DNA from: Cryphonectria parasitica EP155
Lineage: Eukaryota > Ascomycota > Sordariomycetes > Diaporthales > Cryphonectriaceae
Length of the DNA stretch: 64,000 nt
Direction of reading: 5' to 3'
Assembly: GCF_011745365.1 (NCBI RefSeq)
Contig: NW_024468909.1
Coordinates: 5,394,001 to 5,458,000 of the forward strand
Shown here piece by piece: positions 11,849 through 23,807 of this stretch (position 1 is its first letter; each line of letters starts with the position of its first letter). Below the pieces are notes generated by a model. It saw nothing but the letters and a program-made list of their open reading frames with translations. It did no database searches and was not told where the DNA came from. The position numbers were made by a program, and so were the translations under genes.

Positions 11849-14251
11849 CTAAGCCGATGTAATCTCCTGCTTCACCCACTTTTCAAGTCCACCCCTGGCG
11901 ATGATCTCCTGCACGTTGGGCGGTAGCTCACCAACCTTTTGACTCCAGGTCTGCCCGCCCTCGCCTTCGATGACGGTGACCTTGCTCCTTCTCAAGTCCC
12001 ATAGGAACTTCCACCCCGTACGACGAGTCAATACCTTGTCTGCCCCCTCGGCAGTCTGAAACGTCTCCCGTAGTCGCTGCACGAGGCGTGGTATCTCCAC
12101 GAACATCAGAGCGTTATTGATGCTGTTCCGGCTGAAGATGTTCCCGAAGCTGCCGGAGACAACAAGGGGAATCTTCTTGGCCAGGATTGCCGTGGCAGCT
12201 TGTTCGCGGGAGCTGCCGCATCCAAAGTTGAACCCGCCCACCAGGATATCGCCTGCCTTGGCGATGTCGCCGAAGTTTCGGTCGTAATTCTCCATAACCA
12301 CCTCGGCCATCTTCTCGACGGTGATGCTCTCTTGGTACGTATACTTCCCCGGGTAGATGCCATCCGTGTTGATATTGTCAGCATCGCAAAACACAAGCTC
12401 CCCCTCTATCGTTTCGGGGAAGCCAGGCAGAATGTCAGTCATGGTCTCCTCCTCTTCGGAGATCTCGACACCCGCCTCGTTTTGCTCAGCCCCCGAGATC
12501 AAGCTGTCAGCTTCGGCAATGAGCTTCTCCAAAGCATCTTCTATACTCAATACTTTGTCATGCTCGAACTGACCGGTACCCTCTCCAATGATGGGCTTTT
12601 CCACCCCCTCCGGCTTTTGGTACCAGCCAGGGCCAGCGATCTTGCCATGTAGAGCGCTAGCTGCGACAACTTCAGGGCTTGCTAGATAGGCCTTAGCATC
12701 GGGCGAGCCCATGCGTCCCTTGAAATTTCGGTTACTTGCCGAGATTCCCACCTCGTGCGGCTGAAGCAGGCCCGTGCCCAGGCCGATGCAAGGTCCGCAG
12801 CCAGAAGGAAGCGGCTGGGCGCCAGCCTTTAGAAGTACTTGCCAGTCCCCAGTCTCTTCTGCCGCCTGTTGTTCAGGCAGAGAGGCCGCTGCGATGTAAA
12901 AATCTACACCAGGCGCTACTTTGGGTTCGATGCCCTTGTCAGACGCCTCACGGAACACTCTTGCTGCGGCTCGCAGATCTGATGCTCTCCCGTTGGTGCA
13001 GCTGACAAGGTATGCTTTGTCAATCTTGATGTCCTTGGCCTCCAAATCGCGGAGAGGAGTTGCAATCTTGACCGCATTTGGCCCAGAAACGAAAGGAGAC
13101 AGCGTCGACAAATTTAGGTATAGCGACTTGGCGTATGAGGCACCGGGGTCAGCTGTCGGACGGTCTCGAATGAGTTGGTCAATTCTCTGGTGTGAGAACT
13201 CATTTGCAGCAACACCATCACCCAATACTGCGGAGGCTGTCGCCTTGGCACGTAGCCATTTTTCCAATGTTGAGTCGACTGGGAAAAGCCCTGACAATGC
13301 GCCCCATTCCGTAGTCATGTTAGCAATAGCTAGACGGTCATCAACCGGTATGCTGGCCATAGTCTCCTGAGAGCCAGCAAATTCAATGGCGTGATTCAAC
13401 ACTTCGTCCTGGTTGAACAGGCCGCAGAGTGCAACAATGACATCCTTGCCAGTCACGCCTGGAGGTAAGATTCCTGTCAAGGTAACCTTTGCAACAGGAG
13501 GGACCTGGAACCATGTCTTTCCAGTGGCCCATATGCTTGCTGCATCTGTACGGACCACCGCTATCCCTAGACAACCTATGCCACCGTACATGTTGGAATG
13601 GCTGTCAGATGCCATCGTAAGGGTACCTGGCCAAGCGTGACCCTCTTCGACCATGATCTGATGGCCAATGCCGCGTCCAGCAGGGTAGTTCTGAATACCT
13701 TGTTCCGTAGCAAACTGTTGGATTCGTTGATATTTCTTCAAGTTCGTTTCGCTCTTGTTCTGGACATCATGGTCCAGGGTCATGATGACCTGTCTAGGGT
13801 CTCGAATTTTGGAAGCCCCAATAGATAGGAACTTGAGGATGATAGCTGCGCTGTTGTCGTGAGACATGAGGCGCGCAGGAGAGATACTGATATAGTCGCC
13901 GCTCCGAACGAGCTTTCCCTCTGGCAGACCGACAGCATGGCGTTGTATAATCTTTTCCGTTGAAGTCTGTGATAACTTTTTGTCGGAGGAGATGTTGAAG
14001 GAGAAGGGGTTCTCCTCCTGGGCGTGGAATGCTTTGTACCGAGCGAAGGCGGTCGTGCTAAGCGAACGGGGGGGATGCAGGCAATGTGAGATGAGTGGTA
14101 TTATTCGCTGACGGTGACATCTCGGGTTCGGCAGGCGGCCGACAGATCGAGGCCATGAAGGCCAAAGCTTCGAGGGTCAGATCTTGAATGGACACCTAGG
14201 GAAAGGAGGGGGGTGGCCGGGGGAAGGCCTACTCACTGATCTGCAAGTCAT
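11849..14251 (-). CDS. LYS4: Homoaconitase, mitochondrial (alpha-aminoadipate lysine pathway)
   Basis: This enzyme converts homocitrate/homoaconitate to homoisocitrate in mitochondria, an early step of fungal lysine synthesis. The main exon 11849-14057 encodes about 736 residues and matches homoaconitase end to end. Seen are [24 protein letters not shown], the iron-sulfur ligand regions SCTNGRASD and [10 protein letters not shown], and the C-terminal swivel domain with [11 protein letters not shown] and [13 protein letters not shown]. The exon opens in frame with [16 protein letters not shown], so the start lies further upstream. The ATG at 14249-14251, followed by a good donor at 14236, is the best candidate. 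However, a single intron from there does not keep phase. A middle exon, or another start between 14058 and about 14330, is needed, so the targeting peptide is unresolved. Identity is secure; the 5' end is not. Confidence 0.9.
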
Positions 14252-17200
14252 TGCGAGGGGTGCAGGCGCTCAGGGAGAGGCAGCTATACTGGGAATGTTG
14301 AAGACAGTGCTTTGCGCTCCTTGAGGTTGAAAAACCGTTGCGCTTTGGGCGGCCTAAGTACCCACTTGGTCACAATCTTCAGTGCCAGGGTTATAGGGCC
14401 AGGGGGCCAAGCAGAGCTAAATCCTGTGTTCATGGGCCACGAGGGCTAGCGCCCACGGATAGACAATGCCGCTGCTACCAGGCAAACTATTTCAAGCACT
14501 TATCTACCCATCTTATGGAAGAAATAATGTTGCAAGCTTGCTTAGCAAAGCGTACTTCATACCAAACAAATAGAAAGAGGGAGGGAAATTGTCAATATCA
14601 GGAAATCTCCATAGAAATGGTGGTTCTTTTTTTTTCTTCTTAAAAAAAATCAAGGGGTTCCAGACACAGCTTACTATAGTATACTTTTCACCACGCCAGT
14701 GTGGTAAGCCAGTTTCATAAACATGATTCTGATTTGCGGAATGGATATGAGGTGTACAAACTAATGCAAGCATCCCACTGTTTTTCCTCTTTCTTTTCCT
14801 TTTTGGTTTGCTTCCTTACCATTCACTTACCCATCCAAAGCAGGTTCCCACGCACGCCAGAGACGCTGTCAAACATAAGTACCGTTCTTCCCTGCCTCCT
14901 CTTTTGGGTCATCGTACCCTACGATCTGGACTGTATACGCCCGATATGAACAACTGGTCATGTCAAGGGTAAATCGGAACTTTTGGAAGCTCGACTGTGG
15001 TACCCCAGTTCCAGAACCCCATGTCAGAAACAGTAGTGGCATTTGTACTTACACTTCGCACCACACGAAGTATTGTACTATGTAAGAAGTCACCCTGGAT
15101 CACGCCCCAGATGGCGATTCAAACTTAAGATACTTAGTATGCCGTCAATAGGCAATACAGTAGCCACATCTTGTCGCTGCCAAGTCGAAGTAGTTCACGC
15201 ATTTGTCACTTTTACAAAAAGCCTTAGCTGTCCAGCAAGGCCATGTAGAGTGATACGTAAAGCGTGCTATTTTCGTGCCCTTGTGCATGGAATAGAGAAG
15301 ATTCAGAATGAGCAAGCAGCAGCAGCACGGACAATCTTCGAGGCCCTTAAAGGTATGAAAAAGAAGAAGAAGAAAAGAGAGTTTGGTACGGCAGCCCGGA
15401 GGATTTTCCCCGGATCCACATTTCAAAGTTGGGCCTCTGATGAAACTTGTCAGTTTTCCCCAGTGCGTTCTCAAAGCAGGTCTATACGTAGTAGTAGATA
15501 TTCAGTAACAAATTTCTTGCGGATGAAGAGCTATATACTTAGTATGAGCATTTACGAGACATACTGTCTGGACATGTTTTCACCCAGCGATGCTTCTCAT
15601 AAGCTGGATAAGAGACCTTTCGGGTGCGTCAGTACCAGAAGTATTATTGGAGTACCCAAATCTCCCCTTCCTCCCCCCCCCCCCCTTCCCAAGGGAAAGG
15701 AGCAAGAGAGAAGGGCGCGGAGAGAGAGAGAGAGAGAGAGATAAAGTGTGTCTGTATGTATGTGCGTGCGTGTGCAAATAGCTATCTTGTCAGGGATTAG
15801 GACATTGTTTGTCCACATCTACTGTACTAGCAAATTAAACCCCCGTGGATCGATGAATCGCACACTAGTCTGCCTTGAGAAGCAGGATCTTAGGCTCGTG
15901 TGCAAAGCGGGTCTCGCTATTTCTGGTTAGGTTAGGCCCTGGTGGGCACGACAAGGCACATACTACTCGGGCAACATCCCAACTCACAAATTGGTGTTGT
16001 ACAACAAGACATGCATCTCGACTTACAAAGGCGGTAAAGATCTCCAGGAAACCCTCATGCAAGTCGATTGCATTGTCAATAGTCGAACGTCGTTGCAAAG
16101 GCAACGGCGAGCAATGTACACCGCTTTGCCAGAGCGTGTTGACCGCCCCCGACCCCCGACCCCCCCCCCCCCCGAAAAAAAACAACCAACAGTTCAGACT
16201 CGTGTCAGCCGCGAAGTCCTACGCGCTCAATCACGTTTCTTACGCGACCGCCCACTCCACCCCGCATCAAGGCCCTTAGAAGCGTGTCATATACTCCATA
16301 GCTATACTTCGCCGCTATAATGACTGATTCTCGCTTCGAATTATTAAATGGTAGATCAGACAGTGATGTGGTGTGACTTGCCAGCCTTGCGGCCCAACCA
16401 CCGCCGGCTCATGTGGCACTCGTAAATCATGTCCAGCTTAGAGCCGAGCAGGTTGAATAAACAATTGACGAGGGGCTTAGGCTCGATTTTTGGTGAATAG
16501 CACAGCATTAGACACACCAGTCTCTTTCTTCTCTGTCAGCTCGGTAGGGTTTCAAGATCTCCGTGCGAGGGACGGCGGAACAGAGCTGGAATGGTTCCTG
16601 CGCTCATTTCGTCAAGGGTCCCATGAGTAGGGGACGGCACGAAAAGAGAAGGCGAGAGGGGCATGTGAGGTCTGAGCTGGCGGGGGTGGGGGCGTCTGTA
16701 GGGTTGTCTTCTCAGGCACGCTTCGAATGACAGCCTCAGAAGATGTGGCGCTCGTACGATAGACCGAGGCCCTATACCAAAATGCATACTAGGGAGCAAA
16801 GATAAACCGTGCAAGCCTCCAGCAGTATCAATGTAGTAGACAGGAGCCTATATTGCCATTCATAATTCTCGAGTGTTTGCTTGGCCCCCCATCCAGCGGC
16901 ACCGAAGGTTACCTAATCCAGCAGCATCCCAAATAAATAAATAAGAAATAAATAAAAAAAAATATAACCAGCCCAGAGACCTTGAGAATAAAGGAGGCAA
17001 ACGTCAAATTTGTCTGCACTTGGGGCAAGATTCAAAAGCAATCCACGGGCTCCGCAAGCAGCACTTTCCATGGCTGTGACGATTGGCATTGGGCGACAGA
17101 GCTATGAAACACATGCTAAATTCCCTTCCGTCCACGTTGTCGCATTACAAGGTGTCAATTTTTTCTTTTTTTTCCCCTGTGGTCTTTCGGCTTCTTCTTA

Positions 17201-18527
17201 AATGTTCGGACCCCCACTGGCAAAGTCTATGGAGAAGCACCACTGCTGGAGATTCCCCGCGAGACATATGGGCTGCAACATGACTGTACATCAGTTGCCT
17301 CATTTACCAACTAGCTCAGTTATTATTCTCGGGCATTACACGGCTTTGATTCGTTCATGTATTGACATAAACTGAGCCGGGCAAGGAATGCGGACTTGTG
17401 GCCTGCTCTACGTTGTTTGTGTGGGGGGAGGGGGCGGCGCTGTAAGAGGTTGCGCCTGCAGTTCCGTAGTTTACACTAGTTAGCGCTTCTTGTTCTGTTA
17501 CTACTTTTTAATTCCCCCTAAGCTTATTAGAGCCATAACAACTTCTCCCTGACGTCGTGTTTGCTCGCCCATTGTCCTCACAAAGTGACCCAGGCGCGGG
17601 TCCAAGCCACGCCGGACTCTCGATTTCATTCGATTGCGATACAAGCGAGGATTATGAGTGGAAACATGGTAAATGAGAGCTGGCAGAGTTCTGCAATTCA
17701 GACTCTTCTCGACAGCCCAACTCCTGATATTCCAAGGTGGGACGGTTGTGTGTGCTGCAGATGCTAAGTTCCGCCACCACGCGACTCTTCCTGGCTCATA
17801 CGTGGAGCCTATGTTAATGTGGTAGGATTCTTCAGCAGAACCATCACCTTGCAGAAGCAACGAAACCATACCTAGGCCCTGTCCGCTGGCGCGTCGGCCG
17901 CTACGCTTGAAGGGTACATGGCAACTCAGGCGTCACTTTTACCAGTGTTTCGTCGCGGGCGGCGAGCCCCGAGTGGGTCACATCCATTGGATTAGAGGAA
18001 AGCTCGCGTGGGCGCGTCAAGATGATATCCTCTGATCCAGGGAGCGGTTCATCGCGGCTCATCCGCGGCTGACTCGCCTCGGGATAACCTGACCGAGAGG
18101 GCAAATGGAGGCCCATGCAGCTTAGCCGAGCCAGAGCGCTCGTTCACCAGCACACTCGTCCTTGTTGTATCTGGTTATCGCCTATGATACCTCAAGAGGC
18201 ACCAGTAGGGCCCGCCTGCTGTGAGCGGACAACACACACACACACAACATGAGACGCACGCTCAAGTCATTGTGCGGTGTAGAAATCCCCAGGACTAAGA
18301 GATACTGTACGTTACCTTGGCAAGCTGCTTCCTTCCTACTTGCCGTGCATAGCATAACTCTGACGAGCCGTTTCGAGCAGTCTTCAGCATCGCCCTGTTG
18401 CTACCATGTCAGCGGGTCTAGGAGGGCTGGCTTTCCGTACACGTGCCCGTGGGTAGTTCTTCTTTTCCTTCCTCCCCCCCCCCCCTGGTCTCTGCTTTTT
18501 CTTGCCTTCCTGACGCGTTCTAAACCA
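14252..18527. other. Long gene-poor spacer
   Basis: More than 4 kb without a supported gene. It contains a C13 tract at 15673-15685 next to a GA dinucleotide run at 15718-15741, a C14 tract at 16160-16173, a short CA run near 18234-18245 and a C11 tract at 18475-18485. Open frames here are short or low-complexity, and I recognise no family in them. A mutated transposon remnant cannot be excluded by eye. Confidence 0.4.
15718..15741. repeat. GA dinucleotide microsatellite
   Basis: About twelve uninterrupted GA units, following a C13 tract and followed by a short TG/CG-rich run. Confidence 0.85.
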
Positions 18528-18533
18528 TATAAA
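18528..18533 (+). promoter_or_regulatory. Candidate TATA box
   Basis: TATAAA in the context ccatataaatacc, followed by a CT-rich stretch typical of fungal transcript leaders. The first candidate start codon, at 18693, is 160 nt downstream. This is the same spacing seen for the NIS1-like gene elsewhere in the window. Confidence 0.4.
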
Positions 18534-18692
18534 TACCATGGTCTCCTAGACTCACTGATCGTTGAAATCCATCCCTTTAGTCTCTACTTCACTGAGCAAC
18601 CGTCTGCTGTCCTCTCCAGCATTGGAACCCACGAGCCGAGACCTTCTCATTTTACTTCATCGATCAAGCCTTGCTACCTCGAACCTACCTCG

Positions 18693-18794
18693 ATGTGTCA
18701 CTTGGACATTGACGGAGAGCCCGACAAGCAGAAGGGAACAATAGTGGTGTATCCACCATGGCCACCAAAGCCACCGAAGCCACCGAAGAAATAA
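18693..18794 (+). CDS. Candidate 33-residue proline-rich peptide
   Basis: This short frame is the first ATG after the TATA-like site at 18528 and a CT-rich leader. The peptide starts MCHLDIDGEPDKQ and ends in WPPKPPKPPKK, a repeated Pro-Pro-Lys tail. It has no signal peptide or membrane segment. It overlaps a second ATG at 18758 in another frame, so it could be an upstream frame of that longer candidate or the real product. I recognise no family. The only support is its position relative to promoter-like sequence and the ordered C-terminal repeat. Confidence 0.25.
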   Translation: MCHLDIDGEPDKQKGTIVVYPPWPPKPPKPPKK

Positions 18795-19175
18795 TACATT
18801 GGACACCGCTAGAGCCACTAGTCGAGTGTCATCTGGTTCCTCTGATCGTGGCAACGGTCACAGGTGTGTGGACGCCCTCCTTCGAACCCCGTCACTGCGT
18901 CTGCCGCGAATACATATGGGCTCGTGGGATAATTACGATCCATTGTGAGCATGATGCTGTCCTCCATTACGTACTCAGTGGCTTGTCAACAATAAAGTCG
19001 TTTGACATCACCTACTGACACCATAGCTGGTGCTTCCACAGTCATCGATGGCGTGGAGAAGCATTCCATGCTCAGGGTCATCCGCGATCCCAACGCGAAG
19101 CGGACAGCAGAGACTGTTTTGAAGTCAGAACAATCCCATGCAATCCTTAGTCAAACGATCAAGCCAGCTAATTAG
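18758..19175 (+). CDS. Candidate two-exon hypothetical protein
   Basis: The ATG at 18758 lies in an excellent start context (tccaccATGGCC). Exon 18758-18863 joined to 19042-19175 through a gtgtgt...ccacag intron keeps frame and gives 79 residues. The first half repeats a TKATEATEE pattern and contains a hydrophobic HLVPLIVATVTVI stretch that crosses the junction. The second half is charged (RVIRDPNAKRTAE). It overlaps the 33-residue frame at 18693-18794 in a different frame. No family is recognised, and without transcript data this stays speculative. Confidence 0.25.
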
Positions 19176-20112
19176 GCATACAGGCTCGGTAATAAAAGGG
19201 CAATAAGGGAGTGTCTGTGTCAGTAAAAGAGGAGCAATTACAACTACAGTGTGATGGGACGAAGGCTCATCCTGTCTCTGCCCTTCAATTGGACACATGG
19301 TCCTGCTTCTCAGTTGTCGAATAACATGATAGCACTCAAGAATCTGACATACTTTCTCCACTATACATTTTCTCCCTCCACATGTCTTTCATTGCCGTCT
19401 CTGTTAGTCGTCGGGTGCAGCAACTGTCGTCGGATTTGCACAGCACCAATCAGCTCTCGAGTCCAGCGGCTTTGCGGGGTATCAATGCTGCGCGACAGTG
19501 TTGCATGGTCCGAGCAGCAGCAGCACGACATCGAGAAGCGGAACAAGTCCCATGAACACAGACGAACCGGTCCGTGCCCAATTGGGAAGTCATTATCTTA
19601 CCGGTCAGGTCTGCTGCATATTTCTAAGTCTTGGGGGCCGGCCCTATATCATCACCTGCCCCCCAAGATGGTACGATTTGGCCACTAAGAAGAGGACACG
19701 GCATTTCTTGGAGGGTTGCGTACCACTGTGTCGGTATCAAAGGCAGGCCACAGCCGCTGTATCCTCCACACCGAGTATCTAATCTTCAGCGATTCCATTG
19801 CCCATCGTCACAGATATCTCGTGTATATCTCACCCGCCCATTGGGTATCGACGAGATGTGGACCGCACCCTCCAAGGTAGTGGCATGCCTTGCAGATGTG
19901 CTATTGAAATGGTCTCGGGCGTAATGAGGAGCCTGATGACGCATTCATGCAGCGCAACGCACACGACCAAGGCCATTGTTGTGGTGGGGAGGGCCACCAC
20001 ACCGCGCACAGCCTTTGAGTCTGACAGATATATAACATCAGGACCAGACCACGCAAGAATGATGTGCGATTCAAGGCACATGTGCTTCATCTGCGCACAA
20101 ACATTCTACAAA
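19176..20112. other. Intergenic, no gene seen
   Basis: This is the upstream region of the DUF6594 gene. Several overlapping open frames are present, none with recognisable features. Confidence 0.4.
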
Positions 20113-21284
20113 ATGTCGTCAGATGCTGTGGAGCTCGACGTGATCGAAAGAGGCGAGGCTCGCAGAAGCGGCCCAGCTGTATCCCAAGTGACAGCCGCTG
20201 GAGAGCAAGTCAGGGGCACTGCTCAACCCCAAGACACCTCACGCCAGTCCACGGCTGGGAGCCGCCGACAAGCGGTGGAGGACAGCAATCCAGGTAAGTG
20301 AGCCTATCGGAAGCATTCGCTCAATCATTAATGGCATCCCATGGGCGTGTAGAAGAAAGGAAGCGCTGTGAGCGGATCCGACTGGCGCATGCGAAGGCTT
20401 CTGACCCTCGCTTCGAGTTCTACCGGGTGTTTCCCCAAGAGCGATCGCTCATCCTCGATCTCAAAGTAGAGGAAATCGTCCGCATCCGCGATAGGATGAA
20501 GAAGCTTGAAGATTCGGCTGAGACCAGATTCAACACCCAGCTTGACAGGCTGCCACGACAGAGTCTTCATTACCGGCGGTGGTTGGCGCTTGTCACAAAG
20601 ATGGAAACCAAAATGGTCGATTATGGTAGGATCTGAGAAAAAGGCAATCGCTGCTCCTTGTGCGCTGACCCATCTAACGGTGTCTCTAGATAAATGGTGG
20701 CTCAGATCCAAGACGATCGTGGAAAGCCGATGGCCTCGTGAGCCCAATCTCAAGTTGTTGGGGCATTGGTTGAACTCTCCAAACCTGCAGAGGGTCTACG
20801 CCAGCGGGGACGCCGACGAATTCCGCGCGATGGGACCTACAAGAGGTGCCATTCAGACATTCGTAAATGAAACTGCCCCGCAGCTTTTCTCTTTAACTAT
20901 CCGATATGTTGAGGTATGTCACAAAACCGTGTTGCTCTCAAGTACGAGGGCAACAAGGACTGCTGCCTGGATATGATACTGACAATAAAATAGGGGAAAC
21001 TATTCCCTGAGCGTCGCTCAGAAGTAACACAAGAAAAATTTGTTCCTGAGAGATTGCTGTCACACATCGTCAGCGCTGTGCTCTTTCTGGGTGTCTGTAT
21101 TTTTGTCATTCTGCCACTGCCACTGATGTCGTACTACAATGCAGATCGCGAATTTCGAGCTTGCATGGTCTCTGTCATGACTTTCCTGGTCAGTCTTCTG
21201 CTTATGGCAGAGGGTCAAAATGAGGAACAACAGATTATGATTGTGTGTGCATATGGTGCTCTCATGGGGAACTTTCTATCTTAA
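20113..21284 (+). CDS. DUF6594-type fungal membrane protein
   Basis: Four exons, 20113-20293, 20353-20625, 20690-20913 and 20994-21284, join in frame to give 322 residues. The N terminus is a polar, probably disordered tail. It is followed by the family's opening pattern of a short helix and a segment resembling RFEFYRVFPQERSLILDLK, then a predicted coiled coil around RIRDRMKKLEDSAETRF. After a charged middle part, the C terminus has two or three closely spaced hydrophobic segments (HIVSAVLFLGVCIFVILPLP, then VSVMTFLVSLLLM and MIVCAYGALMGNFLS). That arrangement is the hallmark of DUF6594 proteins, an expanded, uncharacterised group of fungal membrane proteins. The family call is from memory of its architecture. 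Function is unknown, and neighbours give no clue beyond the accessory character of the region. Confidence 0.75.
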
Positions 21285-22236
21285 CCTCGGGAGTGTCCTG
21301 TACCTAGCTGGATATATAGTGATTACTTAAATGGGAAACTCAAGGAGTTCTATTTAGTCATGACCAAACATAAATGCCTTGTTGGTCTAAAGAAAAGTTC
21401 GACCCTTCTTTTTTGCAACAATACCTCCTTGGCTCCTCTTTTCTCAAAAGCCTGCTGCTAGCTGCCAGCAGCCAGGAGCGACAATGCACGTGCCCAAGCC
21501 TCAACCTGACACCACCTTGGGCACCAATTGCAAATCTGTCCAGGTGAGAAAGTCTTCATGCAGTCTCTCTCCAATGAGAACCTTGGCAGGTTATACCCCC
21601 CTCTCCACCACTGGCCACTGGGCACCTGCCAATCTTGGAGACCTTGTGCAACAAGGAAGTTCGGAAAGACAATTTTCCGGTACAGGTATGCTGGCAAAAA
21701 CATCAACAAACAACTGGGGTGTATGTTGATGTAGAAGGCACTCTAAGGTGTACTACAAATGGTAAGAGGGAAGATAGTTCTTCAATTAATCTATCTCAAG
21801 GCACGCTGTTGCCAATTGCCTTTCTATAGAGCCAGCAATTGACACTAGTCCCAACTAGGCTAGCGTACCTGGCGACTCACAGCCTTTCCATTGAATGGCT
21901 CAGGCCAGTGAGTCAGGGTGGCCAGCCAGGCCTCATTCACTCGAGGCCCCTATGGCCACTGCCCCAAGTGGGCTGTGCATGGGGGATGCAATGTGTGAAT
22001 GCAACATATAAACTGTCTCCTTGCACATGCTGAAACTCCGAAATAAGGTACAAGGCAAGGCAGATGGGGGTACTTATTAGTGCAGGTGGTGCAATCGCAG
22101 TTGTGTGCCAAAAGCATCTCCCAGCCCCCGCTCGGCTGAACAGAAAGCACAACATCTCAACAGCGTCTCTTGGGTGCTTTTGGTATCAAACTTCAGTGGA
22201 ACTATAACAGCTTACAGCGCTCCGGATCTCTTTACT
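21285..22236. other. Intergenic, no gene seen
   Basis: About 950 bases without a recognised gene. The sequence is rich in CA and TG steps, and the only open frames are short. Confidence 0.4.
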
Positions 22237-22599
22237 ATGTCCAAGGAAAACAATTTGCCGTCTGAGCGTGGTGTACACGCCGATGCAGATGACACAGCAT
22301 CAGATAGCAGCGGGCTCAGCGGGCTCAGAGCGGGAGACATCCCGCGGACAAACTTCGCGCCAAGCCAAAAGCAGCAAGACGGTCAGCTCATCAACCTGAA
22401 CACGCTGATTAGCCGCACCCATTGCCATGCTACAGACTGCTTCTCGGAGCATCTGGGTTTTGGGAGGGGGTCCTCCCATGAGGAACCACCTGGAGGAGGT
22501 CTTCAATTGAGGAACCGCCTATACAGCAGCGAATCCAGCGATGGCGGTGCGCGCGCCGTCGTTGCAACCTCTTCAACCTTGTTCCAACTTACCCCTTAA
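22237..22599 (+). CDS. Uncertain open frame, possible first exon of the downstream pseudogene
   Basis: A 120-codon frame starting MSKENNLPSERG, serine/glycine/glutamine-rich and without known domains. It stops before the recognisable part of the next gene, which is in another frame. A donor-like gtgcgc in GATGGCG|GT near 22546 has the right phase to splice to the acceptor at 22769. It may therefore be the 5' exon of the interrupted gene at 22770-23779. It could equally be chance. Confidence 0.25.
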   Translation: MSKENNLPSERGVHADADDTASDSSGLSGLRAGDIPRTNFAPSQKQQDGQLINLNTLISRTHCHATDCFSEHLGFGRGSSHEEPPGGGLQLRNRLYSSESSDGGARAVVATSSTLFQLTP

Positions 22600-22769
22600 T
22601 CACCTGTCTTTCCGTGAGCGGAGTCAAGGCTGCTCCGAGGATTGCTACATGCGATCAAAGCCTGGGAGGGTGTGATGCTGCGCTTACGCGGATATCGTTC
22701 GATATCTCACTAGCGCAGGGCCTCCTTTATTCCAATGACCACAATCTGACTGACGAGATCTTCTTACAG

Positions 22770-23779
22770 TAACATACAAGGATCCAAGTAACCTCTCGAA
22801 GTCGTTCACCACCCACTTTGAACCGGCCTTTGTCCGCGGACTTGACAGGAAAGGCCGACCGAGCTTGGACGCTTGGTTCTCTTGGGCTCTCAGTGCATCT
22901 TTCACGCCTGCATCGAATACTGCATTCCTCAAGCTCCGAACATCTGTCGAACTACGAACCAGTGATACGAATCAATATCTATACATCTTCGTCCCTCCAG
23001 AACGGATCGAGTCTTTAACGATCGAAGTTTTTGATAGAGCTGTGCATTTGCAGCTAGCATTAGTGCAACATGGGGACCTTCTCAGCCCCGTCCCATCGCC
23101 AGCACCTACGACGGGAATCGGCGAATGCACACTGAGCTCTGCGCGATAGCTCGTTGCTCGACCTGCGCTTGCTATCGAGCTATTGCACTCGCGTATATCC
23201 GCAGATCGCTAGCAATACTTTGGCAGGGCATGCAACGAAGGATTGCTCAAGTCAGATCCGAACCATGTCAACTTGAATCTACTATATGGAGGAAGAGGGG
23301 GCTATTTGATTGAGGCCTATCAAGAGACCGAAAGTCCTCCGGCTTATAATGATCTTGTAGATTCGACACCAGATGTAGCTCGGCCATCTCGGAAGCAGCA
23401 ACGATCCAGTCCAACTCCCTGCCCGAATGCGATGGGAAAGAGCTTTGAGTCATATATCTGGAAAGTATGCAGTAACATCGTGAACCGTCAGCGAGATGAG
23501 ATGATTGCGCCATTCCTGTCCCGAATGAAGGAGATGGAAGATCGGATTACATCCCGAGTAATCGACCATATCGAGAGCACACTAGACAAACAGCTTCGCC
23601 AACTTCGGGATGACCTTGACGGTGAGCTGGAGGATAACCTTGACGACCGCGTGGATGTTGTAAGAGAGGAGATGAAAGAGTACGTAGAGGACCAGGTCAA
23701 AGAACAGATGGCTGAGCAGGTTGCGAGCCTTGAGGAAGACTTTGTAGACAAGATCATGGACAGAATCGAGGGGCGCTAG
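22770..23779 (+). pseudogene. Fungal-family protein gene interrupted by two in-frame TAG codons
   Basis: One reading frame runs from an acceptor-like site at 22769 to the stop at 23777-23779, broken only by TAG at 23147-23149 and 23210-23212. The decoded sequence has recognisable family landmarks: LDAWFSWALSASFTP, YLYIFVPPERIESL, a LYGGRGG motif followed by PPAYNDL, and a long C-terminal coiled coil rich in E, D, R and K ending EEDFVDKIMDRIEGR. I remember this architecture (FVPP...R, LYxGxGG, PPSY) from a common, uncharacterised fungal family. The stretch between the two stops still looks coding, and each stop equals CAG changed to TAG, a C-to-T change in a CpA context. An intron with a non-consensus donor at 23090 and acceptor at 23212 would remove both stops in frame, so a functional gene is not fully excluded. 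Confidence 0.6.
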
Positions 23780-23807
23780 AGATATGAATATCACGTATAT
23801 CCCAAGC

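Noticed and set aside
15043..15744. 233-codon plus-strand open frame
   Set aside because: It has no family features, contains a lysine run from a GAA/AAG-rich patch, and ends in a C tract followed by a GA microsatellite.
18249..18794. 181-codon plus-strand open frame including the 33-residue peptide
   Set aside because: Its N-terminal two thirds run across a C tract, the TATA-like site and a CT-rich leader, so it is not a credible single protein.
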